From the NCBI RefSeq assembly GCF_029784135.1, contig NC_073745.1:275320166-275384165 (forward strand): a DNA stretch of 64,000 nt, in the 5' to 3' direction. Every line of letters begins with the position of its first letter. Within the stretch, counting starts at the first letter, position 1. The translations under genes were made by a program, and so were the position numbers. Under the pieces are notes generated by a model. It ran no database searches, was not told the DNA's origin, and saw only the letters and a list, made by a program, of their open reading frames with translations. Positions 42,936 through 53,388 of the stretch are shown here, piece after piece. Source of the DNA: Toxorhynchites rutilus septentrionalis (taxonomy: Eukaryota; Arthropoda; Insecta; Diptera; Culicidae).

Positions 42936-44013
42936 AACCGTAAATCAGACCAATCAAAACATGGCAATTAGGGCGTTTAGATAACGCTTGACATTTTACA
43001 GTTATTCAATTGTTTATCTCATGAATTAAGAAATGTTCGAGTTATAAGCATTCGAAATCTTTCATTTTTTCTTGCGTGTTCTGTGTTTAGATTTCCATTT
43101 CACCCCCATATACTCCGGATAGACGTAGTCCCACGTCAAAAACTGGAATTTTGTTTTGCCTTTGGCTGGTTCACTGGCATGTTTTAAAAAAACTGTGAGT
43201 CTTTGAGTTGGATATCAAAAATTTGGATGATAAATAAAGTAATTTCTTCAAAAATACGAATTCCCGGAATATATTTGTGGTTGTGGTTGCAGTGGGTGTC
43301 TAAATGAATAGATGCATACTGAGTGCACTACGTGCATTGGCAATAAGACCACACATTACTTGTGTTGCTCCCGCGAGAACAAGAATGAAACATTTAGGTG
43401 CGCAGACAAAAAACGATTCGTCACAAAAACAGGAAAAAAAGACGAAAATTCAATGTTTTACTTTCATCTGACGTAATATTAGAAACACAATCAGTACAGA
43501 GTCTATACAGAATACAGGAGTGTCTCTTCAACGCTGTCGTGAGCGTGTCGAAAGAATCAGGGAGGCTCCTAAGGAGCAACGCATCCATCAGCGATTTGCC
43601 GAAATCCAGTCCAATGCACGACAGCTCATTCGGTTCGAAAAAGTGTCTCTACATCTCGTCAACCTTAGAGCAGAGGGATGTCTTCTTGTGGTGTTTGTTG
43701 AGGTTCGTCCGAGTTACCTTGGCCTACTTCGTGTCGCGTATGGACGAGCCTCAATCGATCCCCAACGAGCAGCACAATCGTCGCTCTCGTATTACGATCT
43801 CGTCCCTTTTAAACGTCATCGGCCATTGTCAGTGCTACCACATATTAGTACTGAAAAGTTTCATTCTTAAATTTCTATGATGTTTGATTGCGCCTGCAAA
43901 AAATGCATTAAGTTCTACGTCAGCAACGCGGTCATGTCCTGAACACCATTCTTCTAGTGTTCAATTATTTTTGTCTTCTCTCATTCTGCACTCATTCTGG
44001 ATTTGGGTCAAAG
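42936..44013. other. Unassigned; open frames at 43398-43880
   Basis: Two plus-strand frames (43398-43880 and 43520-43870) are open together over a GC-richer stretch. Neither shows a domain I recognise; the second has a charged helical start (LQRCRERVERIREAPKEQR) that could be Gag-like, which is a guess. A quasi-palindrome GACGTAGTCCCACGTC lies at 43,121. Confidence 0.2.
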
Positions 44014-44015
44014 TA

Positions 44016-44400
44016 GGGGAAGGTCGGGAAAAACGGACAGGGTGAGAAAGATGGACATCCCTGTATGATTGATAAATTATATTTTTATTTTGAATTTTAA
44101 TGATGTACAAACTTGCAATACAGTGTATCTGATAATATTGTAAATAAAAACAAAAAAGTAATCTACAAAGAGCAGCTCGATGGAAATTTTCGTCTGCAGA
44201 AAATAAGGTGCTACAAATTTGTGGTATTTTCCGTTACGTGGGTGTTTTACCATCACTTTACTTCCAGTTTTCCAATTTTACTCCAGAAATATTGATGAAA
44301 AAAAAATACTTATCAAGTCGGGTAAGAAGGACACTCAATCGAAGGGAAAGACAAACATTTTGTTTTGAAAACAAATTGATTATCTCCTCCTTCTTTATCT
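44016..44400. mobile_element. Left end of a further GGGGA-type element, right end not found
   Basis: After TA (44014-44015) the sequence GGGGAAGGTCGGGAAAAAC, then GGACAGGG, matches the ends of the elements at 38368 and 41128. No inverted partner is visible before the TTAA MITE that follows. Confidence 0.4.
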
Positions 44401-44403
44401 TTA

Positions 44404-44674
44404 CATATTGAGGGCGGCTCACGAGTTTTCTCGTGTTTCGCGTTCCGTCTGTTACGGATGGATCACGAAATAACTCGTGTTTTCTACACTTGATGATTAA
44501 ATCATTGGTCTGCCAAGAATCTAATAAGACCTACCGATGGCTCGCCTTCGTTTCATCCACACCGAAGGAAACGATCTCATTCGTGGAATCCGAACAAATG
44601 AAGCGTACAAGTGTGCCCCAAACCGTGCGGTCCGAGACGTATGTCTTACAGATTTCTTTGCGGTCCTTAATGTG
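44404..44674. mobile_element. TTAA-flanked MITE, complete copy
   Basis: The right end in reverse reads CACATTAAGGACCGC and is bordered by TTAA (44675-44678). The left end CATATTGAGGGCGG is a degraded version bordered by TTTA. At 271 bp with no ORF it fits a piggyBac-type or other TTAA-targeting miniature element. Confidence 0.65.
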
Positions 44675-45592
44675 TTAACAGATGCCCACTAATATATTTA
44701 ATAAAAGTAAAACATAAAATCGGATATGATAAACCAGCGAATTCGAAAAAATAATTTCGTTGTAATATGTAAAGTCGTGTCTTGCACTCAGAAAAGAAGT
44801 GTAATTATCGAGCCCGGAACCGGTCGACTAAAGAGGTAAATTTAACATTAGGGACGACCGGTCGCGTCCCGCGTTTAGTGTCTGTACAGCAGTTCTTACG
44901 TTAGCATAAAACAAATAAGTGTTATCGTGTTATGCATGTTAATTTTGATTTTGAATAATTTAAATATCTGTCGACCAATCATTAGGGAAACGATTTGCGA
45001 TCTACACAAAATTATGGTAAATTAGAGGCCCTCACTTAAACCCTATTTTAACATATTAATTTTTTAAAATTTTATAATTCTCTATGCCGCAATAGATTGA
45101 TAGGGGTTGTCAGAAAGATTGGTGTGAAAACCCATCAAGAAAATGATTAAGCAATAAACGCTCATAATTGGACAATTTTCAAGATGTCCCCGGGAGACGT
45201 AATCCTACGTCAAAAGTAGCATGATAGCGATGACGCTACCTTTGGGACGCGGATGCCACTTTTATATAACACACAATTCTTAACTATACAGCCTGACGAG
45301 AAAAGTATGCTTTTGAATTTCATCGCTCTACAATATATTGTTCTTCTCGAGATTATAGAAATAAATTTTGTTTTACGCAGTACAAACATAATGTTATGTG
45401 CTTGCTACTCGTATTACGAAATCTTCCAGCTTGATTTTTATTCTGAAATAAAAAACATCAATTCATGTACATGAAATTAGCACTACCGGATAAAAACAAC
45501 GCATATGATATAAGTTTTCAACAGACTGTAATCAGTGTCAATCAAATGTACAACAAAAACAGTAGCAATACTACTGCTAGTACATGACTCAC
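44675..45592. other. No recognisable feature
   Basis: AT-rich. A 'GACGTAATCCTACGTC' quasi-palindrome at about 45,196 resembles motifs at 43,121 and 20,390. Nothing else supported. Confidence 0.4.
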
Positions 45593-45695
45593 CTCAATCG
45601 ATGAGCTGAGCCTGAGCATAACCGGCATCTTGAGCCTAATACAATACACTCCCTCGCCACCAAATCCGCATTCCGTCAGCTCCGAAAGAAACAAT
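45593..45695 (-). CDS. Candidate internal exon of an unknown gene
   Basis: On the minus strand an acceptor ending GCTTGTCAG precedes 103 bases bounded by a strong donor GTGAGTC. One frame is open across the whole segment (one base, then 34 codons) and reads LFLSELTECGFGGEG and then VYCIRLKMPVMLRLSSSIE. The block is more GC-rich than its flanks. I do not recognise the protein. An ATG in the same frame (MPVML) would also allow a first coding exon. No partner exon was found. Confidence 0.35.
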
Positions 45696-46807
45696 CTGAC
45701 AAGCAATGTAATTACTTACAATCGATCATACACGCCCAATCATTTCTAGTTAATCTGTGTTGATGAAATATGCCAAATCTCCTATTCAAACAGAAATCAC
45801 ATCATGAGACACCCCCATCCTCATCCAAATCATTATGCCAACTATCAACAAACGATCACGATGGCTTCTTGTTTGGCTTTCGTACGTTTATACCGTAATA
45901 CACGTCGGCGGTGAATGATTAATGAAGTGCAGATGCTGTCGCAAATTTTGGTAATGGCATCCAATTGGATAGAACCATGGGAAACTGCTACTTGCGGACC
46001 GCCTGAAGCGCACGTTTTTGGCCTTTATCAATGTTAAGAAGTTGTATCCCAAGAGTTTTTATGACGGAAGTATATTAGGTCTAATCTAACGGAATCAACC
46101 ATGGTGAAACAACATTCTTGAGTATGTTGGATGGATGCTTTAACAACTATAATTGATATAATTCAAGTCAATGGAAATTCTATAAATTACAAATAGTTTT
46201 CATACCACTTTGTATTCGACGTTCACAGAAGCAAATTGAATACTCCAACAAAAGTCTCAAGAGTCTCAAAATAGCAGACACTGGTGAACTGGAACTTGAA
46301 AATATGTATAAAGATTCTTTGTTTTCTCAACAACAGTTTAAACAAATCAATTCAAACTCATGAATCATCTTACATCTTAGTTTGGATAGACAATTTATTA
46401 TATACTGAAGTTGACTGAATTCAATACATAACGGCATACGAGCTTGCCGAAATACGCCTGTCAGTTTTTATTCATTCGAACATTGATTATCCGAGCATAA
46501 ACCCATCAGAGACTGACCCAACTGACCTTTTGCGTCCTTATATTGTAAACAATAACAACATAGTCGATAGTTCAGAACTATTGCCTGCATTCGTCGAAAA
46601 TATCATAACAATATAAATTGTTGCATCATATTCATGCTTCAGCTTTTCCGTTGGTCACGAAATTCTTCAGATAATTGCGTAGCTGTCTTTTTTGACCAGT
46701 ATTAGTTAACGGAACTAAAATATGTATGCTAATTCCTAGTATAGGACAAGACTAGTTTGTTTGGCATCATTCATGCTAAACCAACTGGGAATCTATTTTT
46801 ATCTTTG
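45696..46807. other. No recognisable feature
   Basis: AT-rich non-coding DNA without repeats shared in the window. Confidence 0.4.
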
Positions 46808-47742
46808 ACTAGCTGACCCGGCAAACTTCGTCCCGCCCAAAATTTATTTTTCGTTATCACATTCACGTTTTCTCACTAAGTGCACGTTCATGGGTCCAAT
46901 TGCAGAACTGTTCATTGATTGATCTTCTAATATCCCCTTTAAAATTATTTTTTACTATAAATTTCCTAGTACTTCTACCAAAACTCGTCATTATAATATT
47001 ATTATTAGGGGCTTATTTTCAAACACAATTCTCGTTCAAGATTTTCCAACCACTTGCAAAAACATGTTTCTACGTTACATGGAATAAATGTTTGATACAG
47101 AAAATATGATAGAATAAAGACAGCTCTAAATTGAACAATTCCTTCCTCGAGTTTTGCTCTTATCAACACATTCGGCGATCCATTTTTATTTATATAGATA
47201 GAAGAAGCTATAGGAGTGAGTTTTATCACATTAAAATTAATCTCCACTTTCGAACAAAGATCAATTTCGTTAGCACAAACATCAAATGGACTAACAACCC
47301 TTGTCACTATGAAATTGTAGAACATATGACAATTGAATTTTCGCAAATTTTTCCCATTTTCTTCAGAGTTTTCCGAAAATTTTCAATTGTCATGTTGGTT
47401 GGAATATGTTTGATTGAAATATTTGCTTTAATTTTTAGAATTTTAACTTTAATTTCCTTAGAGAGGGGGTGGAGTGTCTAACCATCATAAGACCATTTAT
47501 TGCATCCTAAAACCTCCACATGCCAAATTTGGTTTCATTTGCTTGATTAATTCTCGAGTAATGCAGAAATTTGTGTTTCATTTGTATGGCAGCGCCCTCT
47601 TAGAGAAGGGGGAGGGGTCTCAAACTATCACGAAAACCTTCCCTGGCTCCAAAAACCACTACATACCAAATTTCATGTTGATCGGTTCAGTAGTTTCCGA
47701 GTCCATGAGAATCAGACAGACAGACAGACAGACAGAAATCCA
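46808..47742 (+). repeat. Dispersed repeat with internal ~140-bp units and (CAGA)n tail
   Basis: It begins AGCTGACCCGGCAAACTTCGT, a start common to a widespread insect repeat, and ends 'GATCGGTTCAGTAGTTTCC' followed by a (CAGA)n run at 47715-47740. Between 47458 and 47700 two similar units each hold 'TAGAGAGGGGGTGGAG' or similar, then 'CCAAATTTGGTTTCAT' or 'CCAAATTTCATGTTGAT'. An RTE or Penelope-like non-coding derivative is possible; the class is not decided by sequence. Confidence 0.55.
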
Positions 47743-47819
47743 GTTGAGAGAGTTGATTTTAGAAAACCTGAGAAGGTAACCGAGAGAAACCTGTATTATT
47801 AATGAGACCGGGAGTGTAT

Positions 47820-48130
47820 ATTAGGGTGCCAATGAATGTATGGGAAAAAATTGACCCTAGAATTTCAAAAAGTTACCCTATACAAAATGTTTACCACCTC
47901 GAAAAAAACATCCTATGCCAAATATCAGCCCAATCGGACTTGAGGGAGAGAGGCGCAAAGCGGTTAAAGTTTGAGTTTTTTGAAAATGGAAAAATCACCC
48001 AAAGGGGTATTAAAGGAAATCAGAGTTTTCAATATTTTTTATGCCAAATGTCTTAAAATTGCATGAAACGTCGAGATCTAGTGTTATCTCGAATTTTTTT
48101 TTGTCAAAAATCGACACTCTGGGACATGTT
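47820..48130 (-). repeat. Repeat R2, copy c
   Basis: Starts TTAGGGTGCCAATGAA and runs through the R2 blocks in reverse ('CACCTCGAAAAAAACATCC', 'CCAATCGGACTTGAGGG', 'GCCAAATGTCTTAAAATTGC'). Confidence 0.65.
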
Positions 48131-48240
48131 TTTTTTTCGGAATACGAGACGAAACGTATGGTTTAAAGTGCCAATGAAATAAGTATTTCTTGATTTATTA
48201 GACCGTATACTTTTGAAAATTTGAAAAAATTGAAAATTTG

Positions 48241-49484
48241 AAAGACCGATCCTTTTGAAAATTTTAGACAGTAACATAAAAACTATTAAACAACTTTTGG
48301 CATTTTCTTTTTATTCATACTTCGAGCCCAAGCCCGTATGCTCGCACTTTCCTCTTTACCCCGTCCATAAGGTTCTGTACAACGTCAGGTTGTAGTTTTT
48401 TTTTGAACAGAAATCCATTTTCTCTTGAATTCCGCCTCCGATTTGACAACTTTTGGGTTCTTCCGGAGGGCCTGCTTCATAATCGCCCAATATTTCTATA
48501 TTGGGCGAAGCTCCGGCGCGTTGGGCGTGTTCATTTCCTTTGGCACGAAGGTGACCCCGTTGGCTTCGTACCACTCCAACACGTCCTTTGAATAGTGGCA
48601 CGAAGCGAGATCCGGCCAGAAGATGGTCGGGCCCTCGTGCTGCTTCAATAGTGGTAGTAAGCGCTTCTGTAGGCACTCCTTAAGGTAAATCTGCCCGTTT
48701 ACCGTGCCGGTCATCACGAAAGGGGCGCTCCGCTTTCCACAAGAGCAGATCGTTGCCACACCATGTACTTTTTGGCAAACTTGGATAGTTTCTGCTTGCG
48801 AATCTCCTCCGGAACGCTGAATTTGTCCTCTGCGGAGAAGAACAACAGGCCCGGCAGCTGACGAAAGTCCGCTTTGACGTAGGTTTCGTCGTCCATTACC
48901 AGGCAATGCGGCTTCGTCAGCATTTCGGTGTACAGCTTCCGGGCTCGCGTCTTCCCCACCATGTTTTGCCTTTCGTCGCGGTTAGGAGCCTTCTGAACCT
49001 TGTATGTACGGAGGCCCTCCCGCTGCTTGGTCCGCTGGACGAATGAACTTGACAAATTCAGCTTTTTGGCGACATCCCGGACCTAACTTCTCGGATCACG
49101 TCTAAACTGCTTAACTAAGCGTTTGTGATCTTTTTCACTGACGGAGCATCCATTTCTGCCGTTCTTCACCTTCCGGTCGATGGTTAGGTTCTCGAAGTAT
49201 CGTTTTAGTACTCTGCTGACCGTGGATTGGACGATTCCCAGCATCTTACCGATGTCCCGATGTGACAACTCCGAATTCTCGAAATGAGTGCACAGGATTA
49301 ATTCACGACGCTCTTTTTCGTTCGACGACATTTTTCCAAATTTACGAAAAATTGACAGTGAAGCATGGCCAACGTGAACTATACACTCTTATCTGATTAT
49401 AAGCGAAAGCTGAAGATATAATTCCTAAAAATTAAATTTCTACAGCGTTTCTTTCCGTGATGCAATTTGATGTGACACACCCTT
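48241..49484 (-). mobile_element. ITmD37E transposon copy 3, one end lost
   Basis: The right inverted end (…GTGACACACCCTT) with TA at 49485-49486 is present. On the left the element starts inside its 3' untranslated region at about 48241, so about 50 bp including the inverted end are missing. Confidence 0.88.
48356..49331 (-). pseudogene. ITmD37E transposase copy 3, several frame breaks
   Basis: The start MSSNEKERRELILCTHFEN is intact and the first DNA-binding region is open to a stop near 49081. The same gene continues from 49055 with the second binding region and MDDETYVKADF (first Asp). A one-base loss near 48754 breaks the frame at the VWQ motif, after which FWPDLASCHYS and APELRPI are readable to about 48496. 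The A-run near the C-terminus has nine A's, against ten and eight in copies 1 and 2. It is inactive. Confidence 0.88.
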
Positions 49485-49773
49485 TAACAGTATATCTCGA
49501 CAAGTAATGCATCTTTAAGACATTTGGCATCAACAATTTTTTTAGAAAACCCCGATTTTCGGTGATCTTTCGTTTTAAAAAACTCAAATTTTAACGTCTG
49601 TGACACTAATAAATGAAGTTCGAATGAGCTAATATTTGACATAGGGTATATTATTGTGCAAATCAACATTCCGCAACAAGTTCCGAATGAAAAATTGAGA
49701 TAACTATTTTTATTGGCACTTGAAACCATACGTTTTTATGTAATTTATGTAGAACTTGCTTACTATTTTGTTG

Positions 49774-49774
49774 T

Positions 49775-49812
<38 letters not shown>

Positions 49813-49880
49813 GCCCACCTCATATCCCTACAAAAATTTGAGCAGGACGATTTATCTTATAGATAATATTTATTTCATAT
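49774..49880. repeat. (GAT)n run and repeat R5 copy b
   Basis: About 12 GAT units (49774-49811) precede 'CCCTACAAAAATTTGAGCAGGACG', which matches 8760-8800. In both copies the trinucleotide run sits at the same place, so it belongs to the repeat. Confidence 0.7.
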
Positions 49881-50280
49881 CAAGAAGTCAGTATTATAAA
49901 AACGAAAACAAAGCGAACTGGCTCTGTTGCAGGCATGAATATCTATCAATAGAACATTAAAAATAGGCATAAACTGCGAAAAACAAACAATGTTCCTATC
50001 CATACTGACATAGTCATAGTCTCAAGTCTTAGTCTTCAACTGAATGAGCTATCCCAATTCCAGTTTTCACTTCAGACCCTACATAAAATTTCATTGTGTG
50101 TCAGTTTTCTGCCAGTGTTCATGTTTCCATGATACATGTTCTATTTTCCTGCTAGCATCATAAATGGGAATTAGCCAATAACAAATCGACGAAACTGTAC
50201 ACAAATGTACACTAACACATCAACAAAAAAAATCTGCATTAGAACAATTGAGATCAGGAGAAAAGGAGAGCCCTTACTAC

Positions 50281-51991
50281 TGTTCTACGCATAGTTGTCC
50301 CATGTTAATTTTTTGTCAATTTTCACTTTTTTTCAAAAAACGATGTTTTTATCCATAATTTTCCAGAAAAACACAAAAAACTTATTGTTTGTTCCCAGTG
50401 TTTGGAAAAACAACATCAAGATCAATTGTCCCATGTTGATATTCTAGGCATAACTCTCCCATCATGTATTTTTTATAGATTCATAATAAAATAATTGGTT
50501 CAAGTACAAGATTTTTTTTTGTCACGCTTTCAGCAGGGCTAATGCACTCATTTCTGGCTTGGAAGAACGAACTAATTCTCAATTGAATGTATAAAAAGTT
50601 TAACAGAACATGTGTACGCCTTGTTAGCGAATGTCTAATAACAATGAGATTTTCATTCTATAAAGGTGTTGCAGATCACTAACTGCGCTCACATCACTGT
50701 ACGATTCACAAGCAATATCACTACCATATACAGTGAGCGCGAGCGGGTGATCCGCGGTACGGATTATTTGTGACAGCTAGTTCCGTAGTAAATCTATAGG
50801 CCTTCCCGGAATTTGTCAGTGAATGATAGGCTCGTGCACTTTTCGTATTCAAGCTGGATTGATTAAGGTGAAGATGGAAGCTAGCCATTGTAGTAGTGTA
50901 GGTAAACCCACGTGTAAAAATGAGGTAATAGTGTTTGTGAGAGAAGAGCAAAGCACCCGTAAATAGATCAATTCACTTACCAGACTGTGTGGCGCTTCAT
51001 AGACACGAGTCTTTCAATACATTTGAAACAAAAAAATAACGATTCAATACTAAAGTAAAATGTATGAACGATATGTTCCGATAAACAATTGCAAATATAA
51101 ATATATATAGAAGTTGCATTTGCGTATACAATTCTACAATTCTGATTATACGCGAGCAAATTCATAACACATGCGAATTGAAGTTCTTTTGGTATTAACT
51201 AGTTTTTCGCATAGTAAATCGATGTTGATAATTCCTTAATATTTTCCTTCGTTGATCGTATTGTTTTCACATATTCACGTTGAAAGCATAGGCAGCCGTG
51301 GCAGTGTTCCAAGCTCTGCAATACAATTTTCTTAACCAATGTTAAAGTTGCTTAAACTTACATTATAGACCCATTAAAAGTAAAAATAATAATTCTATTG
51401 ATATCAACACAATTTTATTCTATTGATTTTCATGACATGAAACGCTATGACTCAGGAATAACATTTCATTGAATGGTTTTTATAGCTGTTTCGATGATGT
51501 TGTCTGGCATCAGTGTCCAAAAAATAACGATGCATTCGCCAATACAAACAAAACCATTGCCGAAAATTGAAAAATGAAAATTTAACTTTCAGATCACTAG
51601 CTCGAGTTTTCCGACGTTTTTCACAATACAGTGCGACAGCAGATGAAAATTTAATATCTTGTGAGTAATCGATTAGAGTTTGGTTGATATTACTTGATTG
51701 GAAGTGTGCGAAAACGATCATTTTCTTCACACTGTTCCGCAAAATTATTGATTTTCGGGTGAGGGGTGAGAGAGGGAGATGAAAGAAATGAGCGCCATTG
51801 TGGCAGCCATTTTTGGCTAGCTTCCACCTTCGCCTTAAAGTGAAGGGATCATGTCACATTTCATTAGAGCGTATAAAAAACCCTGTGTATTGCTTAACTG
51901 AAACGCTTACAGATTCTGGTACACAAATATGAAAACCTTGATTTGTTCCCAGTTGCTGTTTTTGGAACATGAGACAACTATGCGTAGAACG
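50281..51991. mobile_element. Terminal-inverted-repeat element, outer, about 1.7 kb
   Basis: The left end GTTCTACGCATAGTTGTCCC at 50282 and the inverse of 51967-51990 (GTTCTACGCATAGTTGTCTC) match over about 24 bp with one difference. No transposase is recognised; the target duplication is unclear. A second element is nested inside. Confidence 0.65.
50867..51834. mobile_element. TTAA-flanked element nested in the previous one
   Basis: The left end GGTGAAGATGGAAGCTAGCC after TTAA (50863-50866) and the inverse of the right end GGCGAAGGTGGAAGCTAGCC before TTAA (51835-51838) match at 18 of 20 positions. At 968 bp it is probably non-autonomous; the minus-strand ORF at 51452-51742 (96 aa) has no known domain. 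Confidence 0.75.
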
Positions 51992-52681
51992 ACAGCTTAG
52001 CTCTTTATATTTTTTTATCATGCGTAGCGCGCTCCCTCCGTTGCTGCTAAACGTTTACGTTTAAATAAATACACGCAAACACATGTGTGTACATCGCAAA
52101 GCACAAAGTATCATGAAACAGGCACTTAAGATCGTCGTTATTCTTCGCTTGCTGAGCACATAATATATAACACATTTCAAAATACTTTTTCAAAGGTAAT
52201 CCTCTTTACCAGAATACATTTCATGAGATGAAAAGATGCTTTGAATCGGTTCAGAAATAGCACTTTTTCTAACACATCACAAACACACCAACAGGAAAAA
52301 AAAAACACACACACACACATTGTGGCGCAGCTGATAAAAACGTCCGCATTCGATGAATCTACGATCGAGATCCTCCATTGAAGTTTATAATCTCTAGCCT
52401 CCAGAAAGGCCAATTAAACCGAAAAAGACCAACACACGTAGTGTATCATTTCATCGAACCTCTTCCCTGGATTTGATGGTGCGAACAATATCGTATCGCG
52501 GTGTGCGACATCTTCCATTCACGACTAATTATCGACTCATCGAAATGATTTTTTTCTCGGACTTTGTGTCGAACAAATCACTATGTGTTTGACATCAGCG
52601 TTAAGGTAGATTGTCAACTGCTCGCTGTCTGGAGCAAGAAGAAAAAATAATGGTTTTGATTGATTTTTTTTCAATTTCAGC
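51992..52681. other. No recognisable feature
   Basis: Non-coding. A short (CA)n run near 52,305-52,320 is the only simple sequence noted. Confidence 0.4.
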
Positions 52682-52814
52682 GGCTCACATAATAAGTTTA
52701 CCCGCAACCATTTGGTGCCCTTACTTAGCCTTAAGAAAAGCCGTTGACTTCACTTTAGAGCAAGCACTGTATTTGCAATTCGAACGACAATCTCCCAATT
52801 TCAGAACGAAGTAA
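52682..52814 (+). other. Weak candidate terminal exon
   Basis: An acceptor (TTTTTTTTCAATTTCAG) ends at 52679-52680 and one frame stays open to a TAA at 52812, reading HIISLPATIWCPYLALRK and then FTLEQALYLQFERQ. Not recognised, no partner exon; chance opening is possible. Confidence 0.2.
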
Positions 52815-53186
52815 TCGTGAAGAGACGGTAAAAGGGCTGATACAGTGTGACTATGTTTGCTCCCGTTTTTCAGCCGCTATAATGGTTTGGTCGGGTGAGC
52901 ATCGGGAATTCAGAATGGGAATCGGCGCGTTTCATGGTCAGTGATTGCGACACAAACATTTTCAGGGACACAAATGAACGACTTATGAGAGGGAAAGCAC
53001 TTGAAAATATGAAACGAGTAAGAGTTTCAATTGAGCAGCAACAGAGACAGTCTCTATAATATCAAGGGAGAATATCATGAACTATAAATCAAATTCTGCA
53101 TCACTGCATTCTGCATCACTTTAAGGGAACACAATGTCGTTCAATGACGCTATGTTACAGTATACAGATTTTGTAGACATGAAGTA

Positions 53187-53254
53187 TGAATTCGAATTTA
53201 TTCGTTTTCATAAAAGGCCTCGATTTGAATTTATTCGTTTTCATGTTTACAAAG
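53187..53254. repeat. Tandem duplication of about 33 bp
   Basis: 'GAATTTATTCGTTTTCAT' followed by an 'AAAGGCCTCGAT' or 'AAAGCCTCGAT' block occurs twice in a row. Confidence 0.7.
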
Positions 53255-53334
53255 CCTCGATGCTTATCCGACCAGATCATTATAGTGACTAAAGATCGAC
53301 AATTGCTAGACCGGTTCTTTTACTTTCTTTCCAG

Positions 53335-53388
53335 CCCCGTCCAGACGCCTTCGAATTCGATGAGTCCATTTTGAACCATCCTGTATAA
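53335..53388 (+). other. Candidate 3'-terminal coding exon, weak
   Basis: An acceptor TTTACTTTCTTTCCAG is followed by 17 codons (RPDAFEFDESILNHPV) and a TAA. Two AATAAA-type signals lie about 60 and 100 bases downstream. This would suit the end of a plus-strand gene whose other exons are not seen here. Confidence 0.25.

Larger units (their letters stand above)
48147..49735. mobile_element. Repeat R2, copy d, interrupted by ITmD37E copy 3
   Basis: The left piece (48147-48240) begins ACGTATGGTTTAAAGTGCC and the right piece (49487-49735) ends with the inverse of ACGTATGGTTTCAAGTGCC, so the two form the inverted ends of one element. The right piece carries the R2 blocks. ITmD37E copy 3 lies between them. 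Confidence 0.55.

Noticed and set aside
43398..43880. 160-codon plus-strand ORF as a gene
   Set aside because: A second frame is open over the same bases and neither resembles a known family; kept only as an unassigned open stretch.
50960..51180. Strong splice donor (CTGGTAAGTGA, minus strand) as the end of a host exon
   Set aside because: It lies inside the TTAA-flanked nested element, and no acceptor or protein-like frame accompanies it.
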